Part shown: positions 41,996-54,062 of the stretch, in pieces
Position numbering within the stretch: position 1 is the stretch's first letter
How the letters are laid out: every line of letters begins with the position of its first letter
NCBI RefSeq assembly: GCF_039542905.1
Contig: NZ_BAABIS010000001.1
Span: forward strand, 2,604,001 to 2,668,000
Direction of reading: 5' to 3'
Length of the DNA: 64,000 nt
DNA from: Kitasatospora terrestris
Lineage (GTDB): Bacteria; Actinomycetota; Actinomycetes; Streptomycetales; Streptomycetaceae
Translations under genes and position numbers: made by a program
The notes under the pieces: generated by a model
What the model saw: the letters and a program-made list of their open reading frames with translations, nothing else
Told to the model about the DNA's origin: nothing
Databases searched by the model: none

Positions 41996-43870
41996 TCAGC
42001 CGGTCGGGGCGGTCCACTTCTGGTTCGCCCCGCCGGTGCAGGTCCAGATCTGCGTTTGGGTGCCGTTGGCGGAGGTGTTGCCGGTGACGTCCAGGCACTT
42101 GCCGGCCTGCGGGTTGACCAGGTCGTGGCTGCCCGCGGAGTACGTCCACTGCTGGGCGCCGGTGCCGTTGCAGTCCCACAGCTGCGTCTTGGCCCCGTCC
42201 GCGGTCGAACCGCCGGACACGTCCAGGCACTTGCCGAGCGCCCGCACGGTGCCGTCGGTGCCGAGCGTCCAGCTCTGCGCCGCGGTGCCGTTGCAGTCGT
42301 AGATCTGCACGGCCGTGCCGTTGGCGGTGCCGGCCGCCGCCACGTCCAGGCACTTGCCGCCCAGCCCGGTCACCTGCCCGGTGTGCGAGCCTCCGCCGCC
42401 CTGGGTGCCGCCCCAGGTGAAGGTGGCCGAGGTGTGCGCGGGCAGCGCGTAGGAGAAGTTCTGGCCGCCCCAGACCACCCGCAGGGTCTGGCCGCTGCCG
42501 CTGTCGTTGTACGCGATCAGCGCCTTGGAGCCGTCCGGGTTCTGCCAGGCCACGTTGGGCACGGCCGAGTTGGCGGTGGAGGCGATCCGGTACGCGCCGG
42601 GCTTCACGAACTTGGTGAGGTGGCCCATGGTGTAGTACTCCACCGTGTAGTCCACCTGGCCGCTGCGCGCGTCGCCGTTGTGCACCGTGACCAGGCCGGT
42701 GCAGGTGCCGCAGCCGCCGTAGTGCGGGCCCATGTTCTGGTCGACCGCCAGGCTCCACTTGGTCACCGACCTACCCCAGTTGCGGGTGTAGTCGATGATG
42801 TTGCGCATGTCCTCGCGCTGCTGGTCGGCGATCCAGGTGCCGCCGGAGTGCTCGGTGTCGAAGGCGTCCACGCTCGGGTACTGGTTGTGCACGGCGGTCT
42901 GCTGGGTGACGTCGCCGCCGTAGCCGTGCCAGGCCATGCCGCCGAAGTTGGGGTGGGTGCGGATCGCCGCGTCGTCCATCACCGGGGCGGCGTAGCCCGC
43001 GTACTGGTCCCAGTTCCAGTCCAGGGCCAGCAGCTTGGTGGACAGGCCGGCGCCGGCCAGGGCGGGCAGCAGGTTGTTCTTGGAGAAGTACGCCAGGCCC
43101 GAGCCGTTCCAGCTCATCGAGGGGTAACCGCCGCAGCAGGTGGGCTCGTTCTGCACGGTGACGTAGTTCACCGGGACGCCCTGCGCCTGGTACGCCTGCA
43201 GGTACTTGACGAAGTACTGGGCGTAGGCGCCGTAGTACTCGGCCTTCAGCCAGCCGCCGTTGAGGTTGCCGCTGTCCTTCATCCAGGCGGGGGCGGTCCA
43301 CGGCGAGGCCATCACGGTGAGCGCCGGGTTGAGTTGGCGGGCCTGCCTGGTCAGCGGCAGCACGTCGGCCAGGTCGTGGGCGACGGTGAAGCCGTTCAGC
43401 GCCGGGTCGGCGGCGCCGGCCGGCTGGTCGTCGTAGGTGTAGCCGTAGCGGGCCAGGTCGGAGGCGCCCATCGGGTTGCGGACGAAGGACAGGCCGATGC
43501 CGTCGGTGGGCGAGAACAGCTTGCGCATGGTGTCGTCGCGGGTGGCGGCGGAGAGCGCCCCGCTGGAGTTCATCAGCCAGGCGGCGGTGTCGGTGAACGA
43601 GGCGCCGCCGCCGGTGAACTGCTGGTAGCGGGTGCCCTCGTCGACGGTGACCGCCTGGCCGCCGCTGCCCGCGCCGGCGCCGAAGGCGAGGCCGGCCTGC
43701 GGCTGGAGGCCTCGGGTGACGTGCCGGCCGCCGGCGTCGTCGGTGGTGGTGAGCCAGACCTGGACGCTCTCGCCGGCCGCCTGCGCGGTGGGGGCCGCGG
43801 TGAGCAGTCCGGTGGCGGCGAGCGCGCCGCAGAGCAGTCCGGCCGCGGTGCGGCGGGTGGGTGGAGGCAT
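41996..43870 (-). CDS. Secreted GH30 glycosidase with ricin-type CBM13
   Basis: 624 residues: signal peptide (1-32, ending AQAA), GH30 barrel and side beta domain (about 35-455), then a linker rich in Gly and a ricin-type CBM13 lectin domain (about 490-624) with three GKCLDV/QIYDCNG repeats. The acid/base Glu is in VQNEPTCCGGYP (about 242) and the nucleophile in FDTEHSGG (about 340). This subgroup acts on beta-1,6-galactan, beta-1,6-glucan or related polymers; exact specificity is not decided. It is divergent from the alginate-lyase-like gene across 153 bases. Confidence 0.88.
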   Translation of the reverse strand: MPPPTRRTAAGLLCGALAATGLLTAAPTAQAAGESVQVWLTTTDDAGGRHVTRGLQPQAGLAFGAGAGSGGQAVTVDEGTRYQQFTGGGASFTDTAAWLMNSSGALSAATRDDTMRKLFSPTDGIGLSFVRNPMGASDLARYGYTYDDQPAGAADPALNGFTVAHDLADVLPLTRQARQLNPALTVMASPWTAPAWMKDSGNLNGGWLKAEYYGAYAQYFVKYLQAYQAQGVPVNYVTVQNEPTCCGGYPSMSWNGSGLAYFSKNNLLPALAGAGLSTKLLALDWNWDQYAGYAAPVMDDAAIRTHPNFGGMAWHGYGGDVTQQTAVHNQYPSVDAFDTEHSGGTWIADQQREDMRNIIDYTRNWGRSVTKWSLAVDQNMGPHYGGCGTCTGLVTVHNGDARSGQVDYTVEYYTMGHLTKFVKPGAYRIASTANSAVPNVAWQNPDGSKALIAYNDSGSGQTLRVVWGGQNFSYALPAHTSATFTWGGTQGGGGSHTGQVTGLGGKCLDVAAAGTANGTAVQIYDCNGTAAQSWTLGTDGTVRALGKCLDVSGGSTADGAKTQLWDCNGTGAQQWTYSAGSHDLVNPQAGKCLDVTGNTSANGTQTQIWTCTGGANQKWTAPTG

Positions 43871-44023
43871 GCCGCTTCCTGCCTTTCATGGTGTGGGGGC
43901 GGCTTGATTCAACTCCTGTAAAAAGGGGTTGGTCAATGGCCCGGCACAGACCGATCGGGAACTGTTGGGTTTCCTGCCAGTCCTCTTGACGGTCTGTCGG
44001 CGATCCTGGTTGACTGCGCGGCC

Positions 44024-45208
44024 ATGCCAAACCCCCACTGGCGCCTGCCCGTTGTGGCAGGCCTCCTCGCCATGCTCGGCCCGCTGCTGTCGGCGGCCCC
44101 CGCGGCCGAGGCCGCGCCGACCGTCTTCAGCCACCCCGGCGTGCTGGTCAGCCGGGCCCAACTCGACTTCGTCCGCGGCAAGGTGCAGGCCGGGGCGCAG
44201 CCCTGGAAGGCCGCGTACGACCAGATGCACGCCTCCAAGTACGCCTCGCTGACCCGCACCGCCAAGCCCCGCGCGGTGGTCGAGTGCGGCTCGTACTCCA
44301 ACCCCAACTACGGCTGCACCGACGAGCGCGAGGACGCGCTCGCCGCGTACACCCTGGCGCTGGAGTGGTACATCACCCGTGACACCCGGTACGCCGCCAA
44401 GGCCGCCGAGATCATGGACGCCTGGTCGGGCACGATCACCGACCACACCAACTCCAACGCCCCGCTGCAGACCGCCTGGTCGGCCTCGACCTGGCCGCGG
44501 GCGGCGGAGATCGTCCGCTACACCTGGGGCGGCTGGGCCTCCGACAAGGTGTCCCGGTTCGGCTCGATGCTGCGGAACGTGTACCTGCCGGAGGTGGTCA
44601 ACGGCTCGAACTCCAACGGCAACTGGGAGCTGAGCATGACCGAGGCGACCATCGGCATCGCGGTCTTCCTGGACGACCGCACGGTCTACGACAAGGCGGT
44701 GGCCCGGTTCCGCAACCGGGTGCCGGCCTACGTCTACCTGGCCTCCGACGGCGCGCTGCCGAAGACCGTGCCCGGCAGCGGGCTGGACACCCGGGCCGAG
44801 ATCGTCGGCTACTGGCAGGGCCAGTCCACCTTCGTGGACGGCCTCACCCAGGAGACCTGCCGGGACTTCACCCACACCGGCTACGGGCTCGCGGCGATCT
44901 CGCACGTCGCCGAGACCTCCCGGATCCAGGGGCAGGACCTCTACCCGGAGGTCGCCGACCGGCTGCGGCACGCGCTGGGCTTCCAGTCCAAGTACCAGCT
45001 GGGCGAGGCCGTCCCGTCCTGGCTGTGCGGGGGCAGCCTGAAGCTCGGGCTCGGCCCGGTGACCGAGGTCGGTTTCAACGCGCTGCACAACCGGCTGGGC
45101 TACGGCATGACCAACACCCAGACGCTGACCGAGCAGCGGCGCCCGGCGGGCACCGACAACCTGTTCACCGCCTGGGAGACGCTCACCCACGCGTCCAACC
45201 CGTCCTGA
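44024..45208 (+). CDS. Secreted alginate-lyase-like (PL5/DUF-type alpha-toroid) protein
   Basis: 394 residues: signal peptide (1-31, ending AEAA) and an alpha-helical toroid of the Alginate_lyase family (HPGVLVSRAQLDFVRGKVQA, then AYTLALEWYITRDTRYAAKA, WSASTWPRAAEIVRY, NGNWELSMTEATIGIAVF). The conserved TWPRAAEI and NGNW motifs mark the active-site cleft in this family. Actinomycete members are usually annotated as alginate lyases but few are tested; another uronan is possible. Divergent from the GH30 gene, so both may be co-induced by a plant polysaccharide. Confidence 0.85.
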   Translation: MPNPHWRLPVVAGLLAMLGPLLSAAPAAEAAPTVFSHPGVLVSRAQLDFVRGKVQAGAQPWKAAYDQMHASKYASLTRTAKPRAVVECGSYSNPNYGCTDEREDALAAYTLALEWYITRDTRYAAKAAEIMDAWSGTITDHTNSNAPLQTAWSASTWPRAAEIVRYTWGGWASDKVSRFGSMLRNVYLPEVVNGSNSNGNWELSMTEATIGIAVFLDDRTVYDKAVARFRNRVPAYVYLASDGALPKTVPGSGLDTRAEIVGYWQGQSTFVDGLTQETCRDFTHTGYGLAAISHVAETSRIQGQDLYPEVADRLRHALGFQSKYQLGEAVPSWLCGGSLKLGLGPVTEVGFNALHNRLGYGMTNTQTLTEQRRPAGTDNLFTAWETLTHASNPS

Positions 45209-45213
45209 GACGC

Positions 45214-45250
45214 GACCGCCCGCCCCGGAGCGCTTCCGGGGCGGGCGGTC
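45214..45250. terminator. Bidirectional terminator hairpin
   Basis: A perfect 16-bp stem (45214-45229 with 45235-45250) and 5-base loop GCGCT lies between the convergent alginate-lyase-like and gcl genes. Confidence 0.85.
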
Positions 45251-45281
45251 GTGCGGTGCGGGTGGGCGCGCGGTGCGGGGA

Positions 45282-47069
<1,788 letters not shown>

Positions 47070-47094
47070 CGGTCACTCCTGCGGTCGTCAACTA

Positions 47095-47111
47095 CTTCCA
47101 CAATGCGGAAG
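47095..47111. promoter_or_regulatory. IclR/AllR-type operator upstream of gcl
   Basis: CTTCCACAATGCGGAAG is a near-perfect dyad of the form TTCCRCA-N-TGYGGAA, the shape of IclR-family sites that control allantoin/glyoxylate genes in Streptomyces. It lies 26 bases before the gcl ATG. The regulator is not in this window. Confidence 0.6.
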
Positions 47112-47305
47112 AATAGTTTTGGTATGCGAAAAGAACGCTACGGCGGACCCCGAGAGGGCGTCAAGTGGAGTTTCAACAGAACGTTGCAGCGATCGCCGGT
47201 TGTCCGTTTTTCACCATGAGGGGTCGGCTGCACACCTCGTTCACGTCGGCAGATCTCCGTACGGTCGGTGACATCGACGGAAAACGACCCGAGGAGCGGA
47301 TCGAG

Positions 47306-47956
47306 ATGGCCACCATCACCCTGTACGGAGCCACCGGCACGATCGGCAGCCGCGTGCTGCGCGAAGCCCTGGAGCGCGGGCACCGGGTCACCGCGGTGCT
47401 CCGCGACCCCGCCAAGCTCGACCTCACCCACCCGGGCCTGACCGTCGCCGCCGGCGACGTCCTGGACCCCGCCTCGGTCGCCGAGCAGGCCAAGGGCAGC
47501 GACGTGGTGGTCAGCGCGGTCGGCGGCGGCGACGGCCCCGGCCACGTGGCGACCGTCCGGCCGTCCGCCGAGGCGCTGGTCGACGGGCTGCGGACGCTGG
47601 GCGCGGACGCGCCGCGACTGATCGCGGTCGGCGGCGCCGGCTCGCTGCGCACCCCCGACGGCAAGCAGGTCTGGGACGCCGAGGGGCTCCCCGAGTTCCT
47701 GCTGCAGATCATGCACGCGCACGGCGACGCCCTCGACCACTACCGCACCGTCGACGACGTCCGCTGGACCAACCTCAGCCCGGCCGCCCTGATCGAGCCC
47801 GGCGAGCGCACCGGCGCCTACCGCGTCGGCCTGGAGGACCTCCTGCTGGACGCCGACGGCAACAGCCGCATCTCGACCGAGGACTACGCGGTGGCGCTCG
47901 TCGACGAGATCGAGCGCCCGCAGTACGTCGGCCGGCGCTTCACCGTCGGCTACTGA
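47306..47956 (+). CDS. NAD(P)-binding oxidoreductase (atypical SDR, NAD(P)H-binding family)
   Basis: 216 residues with the N-terminal dinucleotide motif TLYGATGTIGSRVLREALERG, SAVGGGDGPGH after strand 4, and a C-terminal segment (SRISTEDYAVALVDEIERPQ) typical of the NmrA-like NAD(P)H-binding group. These act as flavin/quinone reductases or redox sensors. GAGGAG precedes ATG 47306. It is divergent from gcl across 236 bases but the IclR-type box is closer to gcl. Substrate unknown. Confidence 0.82.
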   Translation: MATITLYGATGTIGSRVLREALERGHRVTAVLRDPAKLDLTHPGLTVAAGDVLDPASVAEQAKGSDVVVSAVGGGDGPGHVATVRPSAEALVDGLRTLGADAPRLIAVGGAGSLRTPDGKQVWDAEGLPEFLLQIMHAHGDALDHYRTVDDVRWTNLSPAALIEPGERTGAYRVGLEDLLLDADGNSRISTEDYAVALVDEIERPQYVGRRFTVGY

Positions 47957-48054
47957 TCCCCTGGTGGCACTGTGCGCGCAACAGGGTGCAGCGAGTGAAA
48001 GGTCACACCGGGCGGCTCTGCTGCGACTCGAGTAACCGGCGTTAACCTTCCCTC

Positions 48055-49923
48055 ATGACGGTCCCGCCCGAAGGGCTTCCCCTGGCCGCCGAGTTCCCGG
48101 ATGCGACCCGCGAGCAGTGGCAGCGCCTTGTCGAAAACGTCCTGCGCAAGTCAGGCGCGCAGGACGTCAGCGGCGTCCTGGCCGAGGACGCGCTCACCAC
48201 GCGGCTCCCGGACGGCCTGAGCGCCCGACCGCTGTACACCGCGGACGACGCCCCCGCCGGCGCCGGGTATCCCGGCTTCGCGCCGTACGTGCGCGGCGCC
48301 CGGCCCCAGGGCTCGGCCGTCGGCGGCTGGGACGTCCGGCAGCGGCACGCCGACCCGGACGCGCGGCGCGCCAACGAGGCCGTCCTCGCGGACCTGGAGA
48401 ACGGCGTCACCTCCCTCTGGCTGACCGTCGGCGAGTCCGGCCTGCCGGTCGCCTCGCTGCCCGCCGTCCTCGACGGCGTGTACCTGGACCTGGCGGCCGT
48501 CGTGCTCGACGCGGGCGCCGGGTTCACCGCCGCGGCGGGCGAGCTGTTCTCCCTCTGGGAGCAGCGCGGGCTGACCGCCGGCGCCGTCTTTGGCAACCTG
48601 GGCGCCGACCCGCTCGGCCTGCTCGCCCGGACCGGCGACGACACCCGGACCGACGCGCTGCTGACCGAGGCGGCCGTGCTGGCCGAGCGCTGCGCCGCCG
48701 GCTTCCCGCAGGTGCGGGCGCTGACCGTGGACGCGCTGGCGTACCACGACGCCGGCGCCTCCCCCGCCCAGGAGCTGGGCTGCGCGCTGGCGACCGGCGT
48801 CGCCTACCTGCGGGCGCTGACCGCCGCGGGGCTGAGCGCGGAGGACGCCGCCGGGCAGCTGGAGTTCCGCTACGCCGCGACCGAGGACCAGTTCCTCACC
48901 ATCGCCAAGTTCCGTGCCGCCCGCCGCCTGTGGGCCCGGGTCGCGGAGGTCTCCGGGATCACCGGCGAGGCCGCCGCGCAGCGCCAGCACGCCGTCACCT
49001 CATCGGTGATGATGACCGCCCGCGACCCGTGGGTGAACATGCTGCGCACCACCGTCGCGTGCCTGGCCGCCGGGGTCGGCGGCGCCGAGTCGGTGACCGT
49101 GCTGCCGTTCGACGAGGCGGTCGGCCTGCCGGACGCGTTCGCCCGCCGGATCGCCCGCAACACCCAGTCGATCCTGCTGGAGGAGTCGAACCTGGCGAAG
49201 GTGGTCGACCCGGCCGGCGGCTCCTGGTACGTGGAGAAGCTGACCGACGACCTCGCCGAGGCCGCCTGGGCGTGGTTCCAGGAGATCGAGCGGGCCGGCG
49301 GCCAGCGCGCGGCGTTCACCGGCGGCCTGGTCGGCGAGCGGATCGCCGCCACCTGGGCGGCGCGCACCGCGCAGCTCGCCAAGCGGCGCGAACCGGTCAC
49401 CGGCGTCAGCGAGTTCCCCAACCTCGGCGAGCAGCCGCTGGTCCGCGAGGCCGCCCCGGCCCCGCTCGGCGGCGGCCTGCCCCGGGTGCGCCGCGGCGAG
49501 GCGTACGAGGCGCTGCGCGACCGCTCGGACGCGCACCTGGCGGCGACCGGTGCCCGGCCGAAGCTGTTCCTGGCCGGGATCGGCGGCGCGGCGGCGCACA
49601 GCGCGCGCTCCACCTTCGCGGCCAACCTGTTCCAGGCGGGCGGCATCGAGACGGTGCTCGCCGAGTCCGCCGACCCGGCGGTGCTGGCCGAGGCGTTCAC
49701 CGCCTCCGGGGCGACCGTCGCCTGCCTGTGCTCCAGCGACAAGGTGTACGCCGAACAGGGTGAGGCCGTCGCGGCCGCCCTGGCCGCGGCCGGCGCCGCG
49801 AAGGTGCTGCTGGCCGGCCGGCCGGGCACCGTGCAGACGGGAGTGGACGAGCACGTCTTCGTCGGCTGCGACGTGGTCGCGGTGCTGACCTCCCTCCTCG
49901 ACCAGATCGGAGTGGCGCGATGA
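48055..49923 (+). CDS. mutA: Methylmalonyl-CoA mutase small (beta) subunit
   Basis: 622 residues. It follows the mutase barrel pattern ([12 protein letters not shown], then [23 protein letters not shown]) but its C-terminal cobalamin-like domain reads [20 protein letters not shown] where the catalytic subunit has D-x-H-x-x-G, so it does not bind cobalamin and is the structural partner. Heterodimeric with MutB, it converts (R)-methylmalonyl-CoA to succinyl-CoA. ATGA overlap (49920-49923) couples it to mutB. The ATG at 48055 follows TTCCCTC with no strong ribosome site. Confidence 0.95.
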   Translation: MTVPPEGLPLAAEFPDATREQWQRLVENVLRKSGAQDVSGVLAEDALTTRLPDGLSARPLYTADDAPAGAGYPGFAPYVRGARPQGSAVGGWDVRQRHADPDARRANEAVLADLENGVTSLWLTVGESGLPVASLPAVLDGVYLDLAAVVLDAGAGFTAAAGELFSLWEQRGLTAGAVFGNLGADPLGLLARTGDDTRTDALLTEAAVLAERCAAGFPQVRALTVDALAYHDAGASPAQELGCALATGVAYLRALTAAGLSAEDAAGQLEFRYAATEDQFLTIAKFRAARRLWARVAEVSGITGEAAAQRQHAVTSSVMMTARDPWVNMLRTTVACLAAGVGGAESVTVLPFDEAVGLPDAFARRIARNTQSILLEESNLAKVVDPAGGSWYVEKLTDDLAEAAWAWFQEIERAGGQRAAFTGGLVGERIAATWAARTAQLAKRREPVTGVSEFPNLGEQPLVREAAPAPLGGGLPRVRRGEAYEALRDRSDAHLAATGARPKLFLAGIGGAAAHSARSTFAANLFQAGGIETVLAESADPAVLAEAFTASGATVACLCSSDKVYAEQGEAVAAALAAAGAAKVLLAGRPGTVQTGVDEHVFVGCDVVAVLTSLLDQIGVAR

Positions 49924-52121
49924 TCCCCGACTTCACCACCGTCGGCCTGTCCGGCGACGCGGGCGCGTCCGCCACCCCCGAGCAGTGGCGCGAGGCCTGG
50001 CAGCAGGCCACCGGCAAGGACGTCGACGAGCAGATCTGGGAGACCCCGGAGGGCATCGGCGTCAAGCCGCTGTACACCGCCGAGGACCTGGCCGGGCTGG
50101 ACTTCCTCGCCACCTACCCGGGCGTCGCGCCGTACCTGCGCGGCCCGTACCCGACCATGTACGTCAACCAGCCGTGGACGGTCCGCCAGTACGCGGGCTT
50201 CTCCACCGCCGAGGAGTCCAACGCCTTCTACCGCCGCAACCTGGCGGCCGGCCAGAAGGGCCTGTCGGTCGCCTTCGACCTGCCCACCCACCGCGGCTAC
50301 GACTCCGACCACCCCCGGGTGACCGGTGACGTCGGCATGGCCGGTGTGGCGATCGACTCGATCTACGACATGCGCCAGCTCTTCGACGGCATCCCGCTGG
50401 ACAAGATGTCGGTGTCGATGACCATGAACGGCGCGGTGCTGCCGATCCTGGCGCTGTACATCGTGGCCGCCGAGGAGCAGGGCGTCGCGCCCGAGCAGCT
50501 GGCCGGGACCATCCAGAACGACATCCTCAAGGAGTTCATGGTCCGCAACACCTACATCTACCCGCCGCAGCCCTCGATGCGGATCATCTCGGACATCTTC
50601 GCGTACACCTCGCAGAAGATGCCCCGGTACAACTCGATCTCCATCTCGGGCTACCACATCCAGGAGGCCGGGGCCACGGCCGACCTGGAGCTGGCGTACA
50701 CCCTCGCGGACGGTGTGGAGTACCTGCGGGCCGGCCTCGGCGCCGGGCTGGACGTGGACGCGTTCGCGCCGCGGCTGTCGTTCTTCTGGGCGATCGGCAT
50801 GAACTTCTTCATGGAGGTCGCCAAGCTCCGCGCGGCCCGCCTGCTGTGGGCCAAGCTGGTCAAGCAGTTCGACCCCTCGAGCGCCAAGTCGCTGTCGCTG
50901 CGCACCCATTCGCAGACCTCCGGCTGGTCGCTCACCGCCCAGGACGTGTTCAACAACGTCACCCGCACCTGCGTGGAGGCGATGGCCGCGACCCAGGGCC
51001 ACACCCAGTCGCTGCACACCAACGCGCTCGACGAGGCGCTGGCGCTGCCCACCGACTTCTCCGCCCGGATCGCCCGCAACACCCAGCTGATGCTCCAGCA
51101 GGAGTCCGGCACCTGCCGGGTCATCGACCCGTGGGGCGGCTCGGCGTACGTCGAGAAGCTCACCCACGACCTGGCCCGCCGCGCCTGGCAGCACATCCAG
51201 GAGGTCGAGGCGGCCGGCGGCATGGCCAAGGCGATCGACGCCGGCATCCCCAAGCTGCGCGTCGAGGAGGCCGCCGCCCGCACCCAGGCCCGGATCGACT
51301 CCGGCCGCCAGCCGGTGATCGGCGTCAACAAGTACCGGGTCGAGAGCGACGAGCAGATCGACGTGCTCAAGGTCGACAACTCCTCGGTCCGCGCCCAGCA
51401 GATCGAGAAGCTGCGCCGGCTGCGCGCCGAGCGCGACGAGCAGGCATGCCAGGACGCCCTGCACGCGCTCACCCGCGCCGCCGAGGCGGGCCCGCAGGGC
51501 TCGTCGCTGGACGGCAACCTGCTGGCCCTCGCCGTGAACGCGGCCCGGGCCAAGGCCACCGTCGGCGAGATCTCCGACGCCCTGGAGAAGGTGTACGGCC
51601 GGCACGCCGGGCAGATCCGCACCATCTCCGGCGTCTACCGGGACGAGGCAGGAGCATCCGTGGGCGTCGAGCGCACCCGTGAGCTGGTCGAGCGCTTCGA
51701 GGAGGCCGAGGGCCGCCGCCCGCGCATCCTGGTCGCCAAGATGGGCCAGGACGGCCACGACCGCGGCCAGAAGGTGATCGCCACCGCGTTCGCCGACCTC
51801 GGCTTCACCGTGGACGTCGGCCCGCTCTTCCAGACCCCGGCCGAGGTGGCCCGCCAGGCCGTCGAGGCGGACGTGCACATCGTCGGCGTCTCCTCGCTCG
51901 CCGCCGGCCACCTCACCCTGGTGCCCGCGCTGCGCGAGGAGCTGGCCGCGGCCGGCCGAGGCGACATCACCATCGTGGTCGGCGGCGTCATCCCGCCGCA
52001 GGACGTCCCCACGCTCCTGGAGATGGGCGCCGCGGCGGTCTTCCCGCCCGGCACGGTCATCCCGGACGCGGCGTACGACCTGCTCAAGACGCTCGCCGCC
52101 GACCTCGGCCACGAACTGTGA
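49920..52121 (+). CDS. mutB: Methylmalonyl-CoA mutase large (alpha) subunit
   Basis: 733 residues. Substrate-barrel motifs [33 protein letters not shown] and [16 protein letters not shown] (catalytic His) are present, and the C-terminal domain has [19 protein letters not shown], the D-x-H-x-x-G that places His under adenosylcobalamin, followed by [20 protein letters not shown] upstream as linker. It needs adenosylcobalamin, which ties it to corrinoid supply. Coupled to mutA by ATGA; meaB starts 14 bases after its stop. Confidence 0.97.
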   Translation: MIPDFTTVGLSGDAGASATPEQWREAWQQATGKDVDEQIWETPEGIGVKPLYTAEDLAGLDFLATYPGVAPYLRGPYPTMYVNQPWTVRQYAGFSTAEESNAFYRRNLAAGQKGLSVAFDLPTHRGYDSDHPRVTGDVGMAGVAIDSIYDMRQLFDGIPLDKMSVSMTMNGAVLPILALYIVAAEEQGVAPEQLAGTIQNDILKEFMVRNTYIYPPQPSMRIISDIFAYTSQKMPRYNSISISGYHIQEAGATADLELAYTLADGVEYLRAGLGAGLDVDAFAPRLSFFWAIGMNFFMEVAKLRAARLLWAKLVKQFDPSSAKSLSLRTHSQTSGWSLTAQDVFNNVTRTCVEAMAATQGHTQSLHTNALDEALALPTDFSARIARNTQLMLQQESGTCRVIDPWGGSAYVEKLTHDLARRAWQHIQEVEAAGGMAKAIDAGIPKLRVEEAAARTQARIDSGRQPVIGVNKYRVESDEQIDVLKVDNSSVRAQQIEKLRRLRAERDEQACQDALHALTRAAEAGPQGSSLDGNLLALAVNAARAKATVGEISDALEKVYGRHAGQIRTISGVYRDEAGASVGVERTRELVERFEEAEGRRPRILVAKMGQDGHDRGQKVIATAFADLGFTVDVGPLFQTPAEVARQAVEADVHIVGVSSLAAGHLTLVPALREELAAAGRGDITIVVGGVIPPQDVPTLLEMGAAAVFPPGTVIPDAAYDLLKTLAADLGHEL

Positions 52122-52135
52122 GGCACTGACCGCCG

Positions 52136-53137
52136 ATGCCGCCCCGGACGATCGACCTCGACCAGTACCGGCAGGGTGTGCTCGAAGGCTCGCGCGCGTG
52201 GATCGCGCGGGCCATCACCCTCGTCGAGTCCACCCGGCCCGACCACCGCGAACTCGCCCAGCGGCTGCTGGTCGACCTGCTGCCGCACTCCGGCAAGGCG
52301 GTCCGGGTCGGCATCACCGGCGTGCCCGGGGTCGGCAAGTCGACGTTCATCGAGGCCTTCGGCACCATGCTCACCGGCCGGGGCCACCGGGTCGCGGTGC
52401 TCGCCGTCGACCCGACCTCCAGCCGCACCGGCGGCTCCATCCTGGGCGACAAGACCCGGATGGAGAAGCTTTCCGCCGACCCGAACGCCTTCGTCCGGCC
52501 GTCCCCCACCTCGGGGACGCTCGGCGGGGTCGCCCGCGCCACCCGCGAGTCGATGGTGGTGATGGAGGCCGCCGGGTACGACGTCGTCCTGGTGGAGACG
52601 GTCGGCGTCGGCCAGTCCGAGACCACGGTCGCCGGAATGGTCGACTCCTTCCTGCTGCTCACCCTCGCCCGGACCGGCGACCAGCTGCAGGGCATCAAGA
52701 AGGGCGTCCTCGAACTCGCCGACCTGGTCGCCGTCAACAAGGCCGACGGCCCGTTCGAACGCGACGCCAAGGCCGCGGCCCGCGAACTGGCCGGCGCCCT
52801 GCGCCTGCTCCAGCCGCCGGACGCCGCCTGGACGCCGCCCGTCCTCACCTGCAGCGGCCGCGACGGCACCGGCCTCGACGTGCTCTGGGAGCGCCTGGAG
52901 CAGCACCGCCGCACCCTGGACGCCACCGGCTCGCTCGCCGCCAAGCGCCGCGACCAGCAGGTCGAGTGGACCTGGGCGATGGTCCACGACCAGCTGCTGG
53001 CCCAGCTCCGCGAGCACCCCGAAGTCCGGCGCATCACACCCGGGTTGGAGCAGCAGGTGCGCGAGGGCACGCTGACCGCGACGCTCGCCGCGCAGCGCAT
53101 CCTGGCCGGCTTCCGCTCCCCGGTGGACGGCTCCTGA
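52136..53137 (+). CDS. meaB: MeaB/ArgK-family GTPase, methylmalonyl-CoA mutase chaperone
   Basis: 333 residues. Walker [16 protein letters not shown] near residue 64, switch regions [18 protein letters not shown] and [14 protein letters not shown], and NKADGPFE for guanine recognition. It gates adenosylcobalamin loading and protects the mutase from inactivation. Position directly after mutAB confirms the role. The C-terminal dimerisation helix ([20 protein letters not shown]) is complete. Confidence 0.95.
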   Translation: MPPRTIDLDQYRQGVLEGSRAWIARAITLVESTRPDHRELAQRLLVDLLPHSGKAVRVGITGVPGVGKSTFIEAFGTMLTGRGHRVAVLAVDPTSSRTGGSILGDKTRMEKLSADPNAFVRPSPTSGTLGGVARATRESMVVMEAAGYDVVLVETVGVGQSETTVAGMVDSFLLLTLARTGDQLQGIKKGVLELADLVAVNKADGPFERDAKAAARELAGALRLLQPPDAAWTPPVLTCSGRDGTGLDVLWERLEQHRRTLDATGSLAAKRRDQQVEWTWAMVHDQLLAQLREHPEVRRITPGLEQQVREGTLTATLAAQRILAGFRSPVDGS

Positions 53138-53142
53138 GCCGG

Positions 53143-53148
53143 TAGGCT
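53143..53148 (+). promoter_or_regulatory. -10-like TAGGCT before pxpB
   Basis: A Streptomyces-type -10 hexamer a few bases after the meaB stop; it would place the start of transcription just before the 14-bp tandem repeats at 53159-53200. No clear -35. Confidence 0.35.
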
Positions 53149-53158
53149 CGTCCCCCAC

Positions 53159-53200
53159 GGGTCCACTCCTGCGGGTCCACTCCCGCAGGTCCACTCCTGC
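53159..53200 (+). repeat. Three tandem 14-bp repeats before pxpB
   Basis: Units GGGTCCACTCCTGC, GGGTCCACTCCCGC and AGGTCCACTCCTGC occupy 53159-53172, 53173-53186 and 53187-53200. Neighbouring units can pair (CCTGCGGG at 53168-53175 with CCCGCAGG at 53182-53189) into an 8-bp hairpin, so the array may fold in the leader of pxpB, whose ATG is 14 bases downstream. Confidence 0.85.
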
Positions 53201-53214
53201 GGGGGAGCGAGGCG

Positions 53215-53856
53215 ATGAACGAGACGTCCGGCGTCCGGGTGCTGCGCTGCGGCACCCGCGCCGTGCTGGTGGAGGTCGACGGCCTCGACACCGTCGCCCG
53301 GCTGCACGCTGCTCTGCGCGAGCGCCCGCTGCCCGGGATCACCGAACTCGTCCCCGCCGCCCGCACCCTGCTGGTCCACTACGACCCCGCCGCCACCGAC
53401 CACGCCCGGCTCGCGGCCGCCCTCCCCCGGGTGCCGCTCGGCACGCCCTCCACCGCCGGGGGCGAGGTGGTGACCGTCCCCGTCCACTACGACGGGGACG
53501 ACCTCGCCGCCGTCGCCGGACTCGCGCGCGTCGGCGTCGGCGAGGTGATCGCCCGGCACACCGCTCCGCTGTACCGCGTCGCCTTCTGCGGCTTCGCACC
53601 CGGCTTCGCGTACCTCACCGGCCTCGACCCGCTGCTGCACCTCCCCCGCCACGCCACCCCGCGCACCCGCGTCCCGAGCGGATCGGTCGCCGTGGCGGGC
53701 GAGTTCACCGGCGTCTACCCGCGTGAGTCCCCCGGCGGCTGGCAGCTCCTCGGCCGCACCGACCTGACGCTGTGGAACCCGGACGCCACCCCGCCCACCC
53801 CGCTCACCCCGGGCACCGGCGTCCGCTTCACCGCCGTCGACACCCCACCGCGATGA
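53215..53856 (+). CDS. pxpB: 5-oxoprolinase subunit B (PxpB/KipI-like)
   Basis: 213 residues. The C-terminal half has the PxpB signature YRVAFCGFAPGFAYLTGLDP, then LPRHATPRTRVPSGSVAVAG and YPRESPGGWQLLGRT. With PxpA and PxpC it opens 5-oxoproline to glutamate using ATP. AGCGAGG precedes the ATG. The pxpA (LamB/YcsF) gene is not in this window. Its stop overlaps the next small reading frame as ATGA. Confidence 0.92.
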   Translation: MNETSGVRVLRCGTRAVLVEVDGLDTVARLHAALRERPLPGITELVPAARTLLVHYDPAATDHARLAAALPRVPLGTPSTAGGEVVTVPVHYDGDDLAAVAGLARVGVGEVIARHTAPLYRVAFCGFAPGFAYLTGLDPLLHLPRHATPRTRVPSGSVAVAGEFTGVYPRESPGGWQLLGRTDLTLWNPDATPPTPLTPGTGVRFTAVDTPPR

Positions 53857-54062
53857 GCACCCGGCCCGCCGGGCCGGAGGCCGCCGCCCGCAACACCGCC
53901 GTCCGCCGTGGCCCAACCGCTGTCGCCGTCGCTGCCGCTGCCGCTGCCGCTGCCGCCGGAGGCTCGTTCCACGGCGGGCACGCCGCCGTCCGGCTCGCCG
54001 TTGCCCGCACCACTCCTTCCCCCTCCCCCTCCCCCCTCTCGCCGAAGGCGCCGACACCGTGA
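53853..54062 (+). CDS. Possible 69-aa Ala/Pro-rich protein between pxpB and pxpC
   Basis: The frame begins ATG 53853 in ATGA overlap with the pxpB stop and ends TGA 54062 in GTGA overlap with the pxpC start, so it bridges the two genes exactly. The product is low-complexity (MSTRPAGPEAAARNTAVRRG, then a run of Ala and TTPSPSPSPLSPKAPTP). It has no recognisable domain. It may only serve to carry ribosomes to pxpC, or be accidental. Confidence 0.35.
   Translation: MSTRPAGPEAAARNTAVRRGPTAVAVAAAAAAAAAGGSFHGGHAAVRLAVARTTPSPSPSPLSPKAPTP

Noticed and set aside
53159..53200. CRISPR or satellite array
   Set aside because: Only three 14-bp units without spacers.
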